A DNA stretch of 64,000 nucleotides from Bacteroidales bacterium (GTDB lineage Bacteria; Bacteroidota; Bacteroidia; Bacteroidales; VadinHA17): positions 60,494 through 124,493 of the forward strand of contig JAOZPG010000007.1 of assembly GCA_029932855.1 (NCBI GenBank), read 5' to 3'. Below are positions 55,674-64,000 of the stretch, piece by piece. Positions within the stretch are counted from its first letter, which is position 1; each line of letters begins with the position of its first letter. The notes beneath the pieces are model-generated. The model was not told the origin of the DNA and did not search any database. It worked only from the letters and a program-made list of their open reading frames with translations. Both the position numbers and the translations under genes were made by a program.

Positions 55674-58600
55674 ATGCATAAAGCCTCAGCCTATAAAGTC
55701 CGCCGCCTCTTTTTCACGGCATTTTACCTGTGGGCGACCTTAATCCTGTATTCGCAGGAAGGAGTTTCTTATATCTCTAACTTCACACCTCCGCCTGGCA
55801 CAAACACAAAGAATACTGCCATCACACAGGATAACAGGGGACTGATGCTCTTTGCAAATCAGCAAGGTATATTAAGTTTCGACGGCTACAAATGGGAATA
55901 TGCCTGTTCCGGAATAAGGCCTTACTCAATTGGCAGGGATACTGTTACATCAAGTATATTCGTGGGACTGGAAAAAAGCTTTGGATACCTGCTTAGAGAT
56001 GAGACAGGCTCATACAAATATATTCCCATCTCAGATCCGGCTTACAACTATGGCCGTATTGAGAAGATAGCCTTCAGGAAAGATGCTATATATTTTTACT
56101 CTCCTCAAAGCATCACAGTGGTAAACAGGGATGATATAAGAAACCTGCAAACAATATGGGCCGGGCAGGCTAATCCCTTTACAGGGTTCTTTTTCTATAA
56201 TGACAGGCTCTTTATTAATATTTTCAACCAGGGTCTGCACCTGCTTGTAAATAATAAGCTCTCTCCCATTGCCGGAGGCGAAGCCTTCGACAATGTATCC
56301 ATAGTATTCTATACAAAATACGATGATAACAGCTTGCTGTTTGCTACCGACAACAGCTTTCTCTACCTCTATGACGGAAACGAATTCTCAGACCTGATCA
56401 TTAAGGATGAGAGCTACCTGTTCAATGCCGTGATCACCCACGGTATTAGTATTGATAACAACAGGGTGGCACTTGCCACGCTCACCGGAGGATGTATCAT
56501 CTTTAATAAAAAGACCGGAAAAACAGAAAATATTTTCAATTACCAGTCAGGACTGCCGGATGATGAGATATATGCCATAGGCACCGACCGTGAGGGCGGT
56601 ATATGGTTAAGCCATGAATTTGGCGCCAGCAGGATAGATCTCTCACTACCGGTACTTAAGTTCGACTCATACAAGGGCCTTGAAGGCAATATATCGCAGC
56701 TGCTTATCTTTAATGACACTCTGTTCATATCCACCAGTGAAGGGGTATTCTATCTCTCAGAGGTAAAATATTACAGGAAAAGAGAAGTTTTTGTTAAAAC
56801 ACTGGTTCCTGTTTACAGCAATATCTCTTCTGCTGACAACATAAATACCAGGCAGCCTGAAAATCACCAGGTAAACCTGCCTGCAGAAAAGCAAAGCTTT
56901 CAGGAAGAAAGTAAGGAAGCCATAGCTGCAGGAAAGAAAGAAAAGATCAAGGCTAAAAGAAGATTATTCTTCAGGCTGTTTGACAAAAAACAAAAACAGG
57001 AAAAAGCTTCCCTGGCAGACAGTGAAGCAACTAACACAGATAAAGCTAAAACAACTTCAGTATCAAAGCACACGGAAAAAACAGTAAGTCCCAGAACCAG
57101 TGTCAGCTATAAAACACAGTATATTAAGAAAACCAACCTGCTGCTTGAATCTGTTGGTTATGAGTTCAGGAAAGTAAAGGGGCTTGATGCAAAATGCAGG
57201 CAGTTACTGGTTTATGATAATATGCTTTTTGTTGCTTCCAGTACCGGCCTGTACAGGATAAGCGGGAACAAAAGCAGGTATATCATTGCCGGTTCATATA
57301 TACACTCTGTCATAGCCTCACAAAAAATACCGGGCAGGCTTTATGTAGGTACAGAATCGGGAATAAGGACAGTTGACTTTGCAGCGAGGAATGTAAAAAT
57401 AAATAATCCCAATAGCGGGCTTAGCACAGCCATACATTCTGTCTGTGAAGACAATAACAAGCTATGGCTGGCTTCAGACAGAGATATTCTCTGCATGCAG
57501 ATCCCTGCAGACACTGGCAATACAAGCTTCAAAAGTTACAGGAGTCCCGGAAAGGGAGAAACAGTAATATTCAGACTGGGCAATAAAGCTGTATTCTTTA
57601 CTGAATCAGGCATTTATGACTTCAATGAGAGTAGCGGCTCTTTTGTTGAGCTCGACACCATAGTTCCAAAGCATCTCAAATCGCTAAGATGTATCTACTG
57701 CCGTGAAGACCAGTTATGGCTGAACCCGGAAGAAACATGGATTAAACTTCCTGAAATGGACTCACTGAGTTCACTGCAATCCGGTTTCCTGAAAATATTT
57801 GATGGGATACGTTATCTCTATACCGATGAAGAAAATAATTTATGGGTGGTTGACGGAAATAACAATATCAGAAAGATACTGCCAAATGAAACACTTCACA
57901 GGCCGGGGATCTTTGATATTCACATAAACGAACCTGCTACAGACCTCGTAAGTCTTGGTAGCAAGGACTTCCCCAAAGAATTCAATGTATGGGCTCCCTG
58001 CTATATCAGACCGGACCGTACCGAGTTCAAGTATTTACTTGAGGGGCTCGACCATGAATGGTCAGACTGGACCACCAACCGCAGTATCACTATCCCCTAC
58101 CTTCCTGAAGGCAGTTATACATTAAAAGTAAGTGCAAGAAACGTGCTTAATGATATTAGCGAAACAATTGAGCAGAAGATAGAAGTTACTCCTCCCTTCA
58201 CCAGATCTCTTTTCTTTTATATAATCATTGTGGTGGCGATTGGGGTTTTTCTTTACCTCTTAATTATTATCAGGGAGAGAAAGCTTAAGCATGATAAAAA
58301 AGTGCTCGAAAGGAAAGTCACAATAAGAACAAAAGAGATACAGGCACAAAAAAACGAAATAGAGAAACAAAAAAACGAGATAGCATTCCAGAAGCAGGAG
58401 ATTACCGACAGCATAGAATACGGCAAAAGAATACAAAAGGCACTTATGCGGCCAAGGTCTGCCCTTAACAAGTTACTTCCTGAATATTTTATCTTTTTCA
58501 GGCCCCGGGACCTTGTAAGTGGTGATTTTTACTGGGTTAGCCGCAAGGACGATAAGACAGTGGTAGCAGTGGCAGATTGTACGGGACATGGTGTTCCCGG

Positions 58601-59150
58601 GGCATTCCTCAGCTTCCTGGGCCATTCATTCCTCGAAGAGATATTCAATAATTTCAAGATCACCACGGCCAGCATTTTTCTCGACAGGCTAAGAGTAAAG
58701 TTCAAGGTAGCATTACACCAGTCGGAAGATCATGATGATGCCGGTGACGGTATTGATATGGGACTTTGCATTTTAGACAACAATACCATGGAGATGCAAT
58801 ATGCAGGAGCTTTAAACTCACTATATATAATAAGAAAAGGAAAGCTTATTGAGACAAAAGGTGATAAGATGCCTATTGGCTCACACCTTCTCGATAACAA
58901 ATCATTCACCAATCATAAGATAAGCCTCAATAAAGGAGATATGGTATATATGTTCACAGATGGCTTCCCCGACCAGTTCGGAGGAGAAAGAACAAAGAAG
59001 TTCAAGATCATCCCTTTCCAGCAGCTCCTTTTAAAAATACACAGGGAAACACTGAAAAAGCAGGAGGAAATACTTACCACCGAGCTGCAACTGTGGATGG
59101 GCAATGAAGCCCAGGTGGACGACATACTCGTGCTGGGAATGAAAATATAA
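55674..59150 (+). CDS. Propeller/Y_Y_Y sensor with SpoIIE family protein phosphatase domain
   Basis: The 1158-residue protein appears to be a one-piece sensor-phosphatase. An N-terminal signal peptide (AFYLWATLILYSQE) is followed by a beta-propeller of two-component-regulator type (about residues 30-380 and 470-760). A Lys/Glu-rich insert of about 90 residues separates the two halves. Next come the Y_Y_Y domain (FKYLLEGLDHEWSDWTT), a transmembrane helix (LFFYIIIVVAIGVFLYLLII), a coiled coil and a PP2C/SpoIIE domain with DLVSGDFYWVSRKDD and VADCTGHGVPGAFLSFLG. SpoIIE domains dephosphorylate anti-sigma-antagonist or SiaC-like proteins. It sits 5 bp behind the acyl-CoA ligase. Confidence 0.88.
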   Translation: MHKASAYKVRRLFFTAFYLWATLILYSQEGVSYISNFTPPPGTNTKNTAITQDNRGLMLFANQQGILSFDGYKWEYACSGIRPYSIGRDTVTSSIFVGLEKSFGYLLRDETGSYKYIPISDPAYNYGRIEKIAFRKDAIYFYSPQSITVVNRDDIRNLQTIWAGQANPFTGFFFYNDRLFINIFNQGLHLLVNNKLSPIAGGEAFDNVSIVFYTKYDDNSLLFATDNSFLYLYDGNEFSDLIIKDESYLFNAVITHGISIDNNRVALATLTGGCIIFNKKTGKTENIFNYQSGLPDDEIYAIGTDREGGIWLSHEFGASRIDLSLPVLKFDSYKGLEGNISQLLIFNDTLFISTSEGVFYLSEVKYYRKREVFVKTLVPVYSNISSADNINTRQPENHQVNLPAEKQSFQEESKEAIAAGKKEKIKAKRRLFFRLFDKKQKQEKASLADSEATNTDKAKTTSVSKHTEKTVSPRTSVSYKTQYIKKTNLLLESVGYEFRKVKGLDAKCRQLLVYDNMLFVASSTGLYRISGNKSRYIIAGSYIHSVIASQKIPGRLYVGTESGIRTVDFAARNVKINNPNSGLSTAIHSVCEDNNKLWLASDRDILCMQIPADTGNTSFKSYRSPGKGETVIFRLGNKAVFFTESGIYDFNESSGSFVELDTIVPKHLKSLRCIYCREDQLWLNPEETWIKLPEMDSLSSLQSGFLKIFDGIRYLYTDEENNLWVVDGNNNIRKILPNETLHRPGIFDIHINEPATDLVSLGSKDFPKEFNVWAPCYIRPDRTEFKYLLEGLDHEWSDWTTNRSITIPYLPEGSYTLKVSARNVLNDISETIEQKIEVTPPFTRSLFFYIIIVVAIGVFLYLLIIIRERKLKHDKKVLERKVTIRTKEIQAQKNEIEKQKNEIAFQKQEITDSIEYGKRIQKALMRPRSALNKLLPEYFIFFRPRDLVSGDFYWVSRKDDKTVVAVADCTGHGVPGAFLSFLGHSFLEEIFNNFKITTASIFLDRLRVKFKVALHQSEDHDDAGDGIDMGLCILDNNTMEMQYAGALNSLYIIRKGKLIETKGDKMPIGSHLLDNKSFTNHKISLNKGDMVYMFTDGFPDQFGGERTKKFKIIPFQQLLLKIHRETLKKQEEILTTELQLWMGNEAQVDDILVLGMKI

Positions 59151-59164
59151 TGAAACCGGTATTT

Positions 59165-61327
59165 TTATTTCTCAGTAAGCATATTCATCATAGCTTTTAA
59201 CTCTTCAACTTCTTCTCTCAGCAGAGCAAGTTCAGATTTTTCAGCTTTTAGCTTCTCTATTTCTTTACCCTGCTTTTCAATCATCTGCTGCTGTGTCTCT
59301 ATCATTTTCTGCTGATCTTTTATTGCCTCAACCAGTATTGGTGAGACTTTTTCATATGAAACAGCCTTGTATCCTTTATCATCCGTACTAACCAGTTCGG
59401 GTACAAACTTTTCGAGCTCCTGTGCCACAAAACCAATTTGCTTAGAGTCTGAAAATTTCATCTCTGGATATTCGTCCGACCTCCAGTTATAACTTACTCC
59501 CCTCATGTTCTTAACAAGGGAAAGGGCATTATTAATTTCCTCAACATTTTTTTTCAACCTGATATCTGAAGCATCCCATGTCCCTCCCGAAGCATAAGCA
59601 TTACCCACGATATATAATGCATAACTCGAAGATCCATAATGGTTTATTCCCACATGCGCATTGATCCTCAGATACTGTGAATTAGGAATCGAACTAAAAT
59701 TGCCATACATCAAGGCATCATTCTTCTGATCAGTAAGACTTGTCCTCGTCTGATTATCCAGGAAAAAATAATTCGAACTTATAGTTGTAAACATTCCGGC
59801 ATTATGACCAATAAAAACATTATTATCACCTGAAGTAAGGTTTTTACCTGAATTTTTGCCAATACAAACGTTATAATCACCTGTTACACTCTCCTCATAA
59901 GCTCCTCCTAATCCTGCCGAATCACCTACAAACACATTCCCCGTTCCGTGGTCAAAATTTCCTCCTGCCTTGGATCCCACAAAGACATTCCCAGCCCCCT
60001 CCTCATAATAATCTCCCGCATGGTTCCCGATAATAACATCATCCGAACCATCAGACCTTGCACCTGCCCAGTTACCAATACACACATTCCTTTGGCCAAT
60101 TAGGTTCCTGAATGCAGCAGCAGCACCAATGAAAGTATTAGATGCTCCTGTATTGCTCTGACCTGTCTGGTTTCCAATCATTACATTGTCAGACCCGTTA
60201 TTATCTTCACCACAGTCACTGCCTATAAAAACATTCCTTGCTTTATTATTACTATAACCTGCATGCATTCCCACTGAAACATTGTATATTCCTGTTGCAT
60301 TATTAAAACCGGCCTCATAACCCATAAATGTATTCCACCATCCCCTTGTATTACTATAACCTGATTTATAACCTAAAAATGTATTATAACTCCCCTGAAT
60401 ATAATAGTTTAACTCTCCCAGGTTGGAATATCCTGCCTGGTAACCAATAAAGGAGTTATAGCTACCATTTTCATTTGAGGTTCCTGCCTGATAACCCAGG
60501 AAGAGGTTACCTTCACCTATTGTATTACTGGCTCCCGCTTCATGGCCAATAAAATAATTATCAGGAGTTAAATCCAGAAAATTACTAACCGGTCCTTTTC
60601 CTTTGCCGGGAGTAAACCCTCCTACGGCAAAGCCTCCACGTGATCCTTTTCCACTATCAGTATTGTCAACATATATCCTGGTACTATCCTTGGTTACCCT
60701 GAAATATTCATTTGTCTCATCCTTTCCGGGGGTAAATCCCCCTACTGCAAATCCTCCCCTGCTTCCCTTTCCTGCTCCATCCTCAACAAACATGCGTATC
60801 CCTGAATTATATACAGCCAGAATTGTCTGCCCATCAACATTCTTCACTTCAAATAAAGCAGAATCCGGATCCATTCCTATCTGGCCCTGGATACCCAGTT
60901 TATCGAATGAAGTAATTACAGGTGCACTCAGGGCATATGGAACAGAAAGAAGTTCAGAAGTTCCAAAATCCCTTAAACCGGAACCATCAATCAAATCAAT
61001 TTTGACATTTAAATAATAAGGCCCGGTGACCCAGTTTACCAACAGGGGTGTTACATCTCCCACCTTAAGGTTAAGCATACCCTCCGGGTTAGTGCTTACC
61101 CCTGACTGTATCTCTGTCCATACAGGGATACCTGTGGAACTTCCCTGCAGGATAGTGAATTGAACATTAACAACATGGTCCTTAAGCAGAGAGTTGCCAT
61201 CCTTCACAACTGCCTGATAATTAAACTTATTGGGTGCCTCCTGGGCCAGCAGATTATTTAAGCTTGATTGTTGGCTGAAAAATAATACTAATAGTAAACT
61301 AACTAAAGTTTTTGTAATAGCTTTCAT
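59165..61327 (-). CDS. Surface beta-roll repeat protein with S74 endosialidase-chaperone domain (copy 1)
   Basis: The Met at 61327 (MKAITKTLVSLLLVLFF) gives a proper signal peptide; the track start at 61378 is too early. The protein is 720 residues. An N-terminal beta domain (FNYQAVVKDGNSLL, about residues 30-150) precedes two copies of GKGSRGGFAVGGFTPGK. About 15 YadA-head-like repeats follow (NxFxGxxAGxxN pattern). The C-terminus ASDIRLKKNVEEINNALSLV begins a peptidase S74 domain, whose Ser and Lys make the self-cleavage dyad, and ends in a coiled coil. It is probably a trimeric surface fibre; the target is unknown. Confidence 0.87.
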   Translation of the reverse strand: MKAITKTLVSLLLVLFFSQQSSLNNLLAQEAPNKFNYQAVVKDGNSLLKDHVVNVQFTILQGSSTGIPVWTEIQSGVSTNPEGMLNLKVGDVTPLLVNWVTGPYYLNVKIDLIDGSGLRDFGTSELLSVPYALSAPVITSFDKLGIQGQIGMDPDSALFEVKNVDGQTILAVYNSGIRMFVEDGAGKGSRGGFAVGGFTPGKDETNEYFRVTKDSTRIYVDNTDSGKGSRGGFAVGGFTPGKGKGPVSNFLDLTPDNYFIGHEAGASNTIGEGNLFLGYQAGTSNENGSYNSFIGYQAGYSNLGELNYYIQGSYNTFLGYKSGYSNTRGWWNTFMGYEAGFNNATGIYNVSVGMHAGYSNNKARNVFIGSDCGEDNNGSDNVMIGNQTGQSNTGASNTFIGAAAAFRNLIGQRNVCIGNWAGARSDGSDDVIIGNHAGDYYEEGAGNVFVGSKAGGNFDHGTGNVFVGDSAGLGGAYEESVTGDYNVCIGKNSGKNLTSGDNNVFIGHNAGMFTTISSNYFFLDNQTRTSLTDQKNDALMYGNFSSIPNSQYLRINAHVGINHYGSSSYALYIVGNAYASGGTWDASDIRLKKNVEEINNALSLVKNMRGVSYNWRSDEYPEMKFSDSKQIGFVAQELEKFVPELVSTDDKGYKAVSYEKVSPILVEAIKDQQKMIETQQQMIEKQGKEIEKLKAEKSELALLREEVEELKAMMNMLTEK

Positions 61328-61519
61328 GAATTTTTTGTTATAAGTTAGTAGTAATAGGATTCCGCTTTCCATTGTCATTATTAATGTTAAAAAATGCTTA
61401 ATAAATTCTATGCATTATCATAAAATAACATTACAATGAATACGTAAAAATAAATAAAAAGTTGTCTCCAGCTAAGGAAAAATAAGCATTGAAAGGAAAC
61501 TCTTCTCAATCCTGCATTC

Positions 61520-64000
61520 CTATTTCATATCAAGCTGTTCTAAGAAAGTCTCCACCTTTTTCAGACGTGCTTTCAGCAAATCAATCTCCCTGTCCTTTTC
61601 TGTTATTGTTTCCTCCAATTCTGCTATTTTTAAGTGATTGGTTCTAATATTCTCATTTGAATAAAGTATTATCTTATCATAATTGATCCCTTCCGGTAAA
61701 CCGTCCTCGTCGTACCAGACCAGTTTATTTAAGCCAGCTTTATCAAATTCCTCGGCTATATAACCAATCTCCCAAACATCGGGATTATCGGGACGGGTAT
61801 AGGTCTTAGGAAAAACTTTCAATAATTTAGAGAAATCATCCTTCAGGTCTGTTATATTTTCCTTAAACCGCATGGATGAATTATCATAATATAATAATCC
61901 ATTAGAACTATCCCATTGCAGATTTTTCCTATCACCATATGGAACTGATGAAACTCTAAGTTGCCCGTTTATTTTTACCCAATTATCTGCAAAACTACCA
62001 TATATCAGGTTCCCCTCGCCAATACACAACCTCTCTGATCCTGTTTCAGAATAACCGGCACCATAGCCGATGAACACGTTTCCGTGACCTGAAGCGTTAG
62101 TATATCCAGCAACCCTGCCAATAATTACATTCTCATATCCTGACACCATATTTGCCCCGGCCTGGTCGCCAATATATACATTACTATAACCTGTTGTATT
62201 TTTTATTCCTGCAGCCATTGATATAAAAACATTGCTATAACCCGTAGTATTTACCTCACCGGCCCTGTAGCCTATGCTTATATTTCCAGCTCCTTCCGCA
62301 TACCTTCCGGCATAGGGACCAAGGAATATATTATTCGCACCATTGTCATGATTCAAACCAGCATTGTAACCAATCATAATATTGTCATTGCCAGTATCAT
62401 GATCCCTCCCGGCTAAATAACCCATAAAAACATTATGTGAAGACAATGAGTTATTCCTTCCGGCCTGGTAGCCAATATTAACATTACTGCTTCCAGTTGT
62501 ATTGGAAAAGCCCGCCTGGTAGCCAATAAACGCATTATAACCTCCACTTGTATTATACCTTCCACTTTCCCTTCCTATAAATACATTATTGCTTGTTGTA
62601 TTTGCATAGCCTGCGAGGTAACCTAAGACAACATTACTGGACCCTTTATTACTATATCCGGCCTGGTAACCCAACAATACATTATATCCTCCCGTAGTAT
62701 TTAAATACCCTGTCCGGTAGCCGATAAATGCATTGTAACCTCCACTTGTATTATAGCCACCACTTTCTCTCCCAATAAATACATTATTACTTGTTGTATT
62801 ATTATATCCTGCATGGTAACCCATAAAAACATTGCTGGATCCCGTAACATTTAAATATCCTGCCTGAAGGCCAATAAATGCATTATAAGTACCTGTTGTA
62901 TTATACCTGCCACTTTCCCTTCCTATAAATACATTATTGCTTGCTGTATTTGCATAGCCTGACCGATATCCGATAAAGACATTACTTGCTCCAACAGTAT
63001 TTGAACGACCTGCCTGATATCCCATAAAAGCATTCGTGGATCCTGATGTGTTGTACCTTCCGCTTTCAAAACCCAGGAATACATTATTGCTTGCTGTATT
63101 TGCATGGCCTGCAAGAGTCCCAAGGAATACATTATTTCCTCCGGTAGTGTTTGTGTAACCTGCCTGGTTACCAATAAATATATTATTAGGACCGGTTGTA
63201 TTGGAGTATCCGGCATCATTACCCATAATAACATTTCCTGAACCGGTAGTGTTTGATCGTCCTGCTCTATAACCCATAAAAGCATTATTGCTTCCCGACC
63301 TGGTACTATAACCGGACTGATAGCCTATATAAGTATTATAATTGGGATCTGTTGAACCGTTTCCGGAATAGTATCCACTTTGATATCCCAGATAAGTATT
63401 GTAATCCCCATCAGCATTATAGTAACCTGATCTGTATCCCATAAACAGATTGTTGGCGCCTATTGTATTGTAATAACCTGCATCATTCCCTATAAACACA
63501 TTACTTGAACCCGATGTATTTGAATGACCGGAGCGATACCCCAGAAACACATTGTAAGAGCCATTGCTGTTTAAGTATCCTGATTGATATCCAAAAAATG
63601 AATTGTAGTTACCTGAAATATTTGTTAATCCTGCCTGCTTACCGATAAAAGAATTCCCACCACCTATAGTGTTGGAAGTCCCGGAATAACTGCCAATAAA
63701 TGAATTATCTGTTCCTGCTGTATTAGATTTACCACTTTCTATGCCTACAAAAGTATTGTTGTTTCCCGTTGCATTAGAATATCCACTCTGAACACCCAGG
63801 AAAAGGTTATTATCTCCTGTAGTATTGCTGTAACCACTCTGGTAACCAAAAAATGAATTACTACCCCCTTCCGTTGTTGCAATACCAGTCTGATATCCAA
63901 GGAAGGAATTATATACCCCGGATGTAATGGAAGAGCCACTCTCATGACCAATAAAATAATTATCAGGTGACATATTCATAAAGTCTGTTGCAGGTCCTTT
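61520..64000 (-). CDS. Surface beta-roll repeat protein with S74-like domain (copy 2, 5' end beyond window)
   Basis: This gene is truncated by the right edge: seven further codons (KGPATDF) stay open before the first Met of the track at 63979, so the real start lies outside. The visible 826 codons hold about 38 beta-roll repeats of 16-17 residues, a short globular part (VKINGQLRV), and a C-terminal S74-like region from about SSMRFKENITDLKDDF, followed by a coiled coil (ELEETITEKDREIDLLKARL). It is a paralogue of the preceding protein, sharing the PDNYFIGHE opening of the repeat region, but the S74 part is more divergent. A surface adhesin or fibre role is inferred. Confidence 0.87.
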   Translation of the reverse strand, partial: KGPATDFMNMSPDNYFIGHESGSSITSGVYNSFLGYQTGIATTEGGSNSFFGYQSGYSNTTGDNNLFLGVQSGYSNATGNNNTFVGIESGKSNTAGTDNSFIGSYSGTSNTIGGGNSFIGKQAGLTNISGNYNSFFGYQSGYLNSNGSYNVFLGYRSGHSNTSGSSNVFIGNDAGYYNTIGANNLFMGYRSGYYNADGDYNTYLGYQSGYYSGNGSTDPNYNTYIGYQSGYSTRSGSNNAFMGYRAGRSNTTGSGNVIMGNDAGYSNTTGPNNIFIGNQAGYTNTTGGNNVFLGTLAGHANTASNNVFLGFESGRYNTSGSTNAFMGYQAGRSNTVGASNVFIGYRSGYANTASNNVFIGRESGRYNTTGTYNAFIGLQAGYLNVTGSSNVFMGYHAGYNNTTSNNVFIGRESGGYNTSGGYNAFIGYRTGYLNTTGGYNVLLGYQAGYSNKGSSNVVLGYLAGYANTTSNNVFIGRESGRYNTSGGYNAFIGYQAGFSNTTGSSNVNIGYQAGRNNSLSSHNVFMGYLAGRDHDTGNDNIMIGYNAGLNHDNGANNIFLGPYAGRYAEGAGNISIGYRAGEVNTTGYSNVFISMAAGIKNTTGYSNVYIGDQAGANMVSGYENVIIGRVAGYTNASGHGNVFIGYGAGYSETGSERLCIGEGNLIYGSFADNWVKINGQLRVSSVPYGDRKNLQWDSSNGLLYYDNSSMRFKENITDLKDDFSKLLKVFPKTYTRPDNPDVWEIGYIAEEFDKAGLNKLVWYDEDGLPEGINYDKIILYSNENIRTNHLKIAELEETITEKDREIDLLKARLKKVETFLEQLDMK
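62054..63961 (-). repeat. Coding array of about 38 51-bp (17-residue) units with a 150-bp higher-order repeat
   Basis: Each unit encodes an NxFxGxxxGxxNTTGxx turn, mostly 17 residues and some 16. Within it, three-unit blocks recur: the codon for the first N of NVFxGxESG lies at 63085, 62935, 62785 and 62587. These are steps of 150, 150 and 198 bp, the last containing one extra 16-residue unit. This indicates recent block duplication. Confidence 0.9.

Noticed and set aside
62054-63961. Regular 51-bp repeats that at first resemble a CRISPR or satellite array
   Set aside because: They are in frame within one long ORF, encode 17-residue beta-roll turns, and have no constant repeat with unique spacers.
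59165-64000. Prophage tail region
   Set aside because: S74 domains occur in phage tail fibres, but there are no capsid, terminase, portal, integrase or lysis genes nearby, and copy 1 has a bacterial signal peptide; the start of copy 2 is outside the window.

Overview
The window looks like chromosomal sequence from an anaerobic or facultative member of the phylum Bacteroidota, probably Bacteroidales or Marinilabiliales; this placement is inferred. The supporting signals are an rseC-rnfBCDGEA operon in the order usual for Bacteroides relatives, a gliding-motility-type (type IX secretion, CHU_C) C-terminal domain, DUF5063, DUF2795 and OstA-like proteins, a TamB-type giant, several TAnnTTTG (-7 type) promoter elements, weak Shine-Dalgarno sequences and AT-rich intergenic DNA. 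It is dominated by housekeeping genes. I see no rRNA, tRNA, CRISPR array, insertion sequence, prophage or classical defence island.

Layout. 1-3.3 kb (minus): the 5' part of a lipoprotein oligopeptidase (S9), a small outer-membrane-like protein and an MFS transporter. 3.4-4.4 kb (plus): an aldo/keto reductase. 4.5-9.6 kb (minus): recQ, DUF5063, a 3'-5' exonuclease and an RlmI-like rRNA methyltransferase. This run is interrupted on the opposite strand by a degraded transporter/beta-barrel gene carrying a frameshift and a premature stop. 9.7-17.1 kb (plus): guaB, then an outer-membrane biogenesis operon of three SurA/PpiC-type proteins and an OstA/LptA-like protein, ending in a hairpin terminator that overlaps the last codons. 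17.1-19.6 kb (minus): DUF2795, a cobalamin adenosyltransferase overlapping an ABC ATPase, and a methyltransferase. A 374-bp gene-free stretch with a perfect-length 51-bp tandem duplication precedes recG.

22.1-27.8 kb (plus): the Rnf ion-pumping ferredoxin:NAD oxidoreductase operon, followed by a J-domain protein. 28.5-30.8 kb (minus): a CysH-type APS reductase, a SiaC-like phosphoprotein and tsaD. 31-39.3 kb (plus): tamB, nhaD, a clear terminator, then exbB-exbD-tonB. 39.3-45.5 kb (minus): a TauE/SafE permease with a lone receiver protein, glyA, and two tandem ClC-CBS channels. 45.7-53.1 kb (plus): an FMN-dependent oxidoreductase, a type IX-sorted fibronectin-like protein, spoT, fur (with a 19-bp duplication over its start), purA and a cytidylate-kinase-like protein. 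A SPOR-like lipoprotein lies opposite. 53.8-59.2 kb (plus): an acyl-CoA ligase sits 5 bp before a 1158-residue propeller/Y_Y_Y/SpoIIE sensor phosphatase. 59.2-64 kb (minus): two large surface proteins with 17-residue beta-roll repeats and S74-type C-terminal chaperone domains; the second runs off the window.

How the parts work together. The chromosome segment serves energy conservation (Rnf, NhaD, ExbBD-TonB), envelope assembly (SurA-like foldases, OstA-like, TamB, SPOR lipoprotein), nucleotide and stringent metabolism (guaB, purA, spoT), DNA repair (recQ, recG) and surface display (type IX cargo and repeat adhesins). I found no convincing wholly new system. The points most worth a second look are the repeat-expanded S74 pair, the SpoIIE sensor with an odd basic insert, the possible non-ATG start of tamB, the broken gene inside the recQ-rlmI run, and the small tandem duplications before recG and over the fur start.
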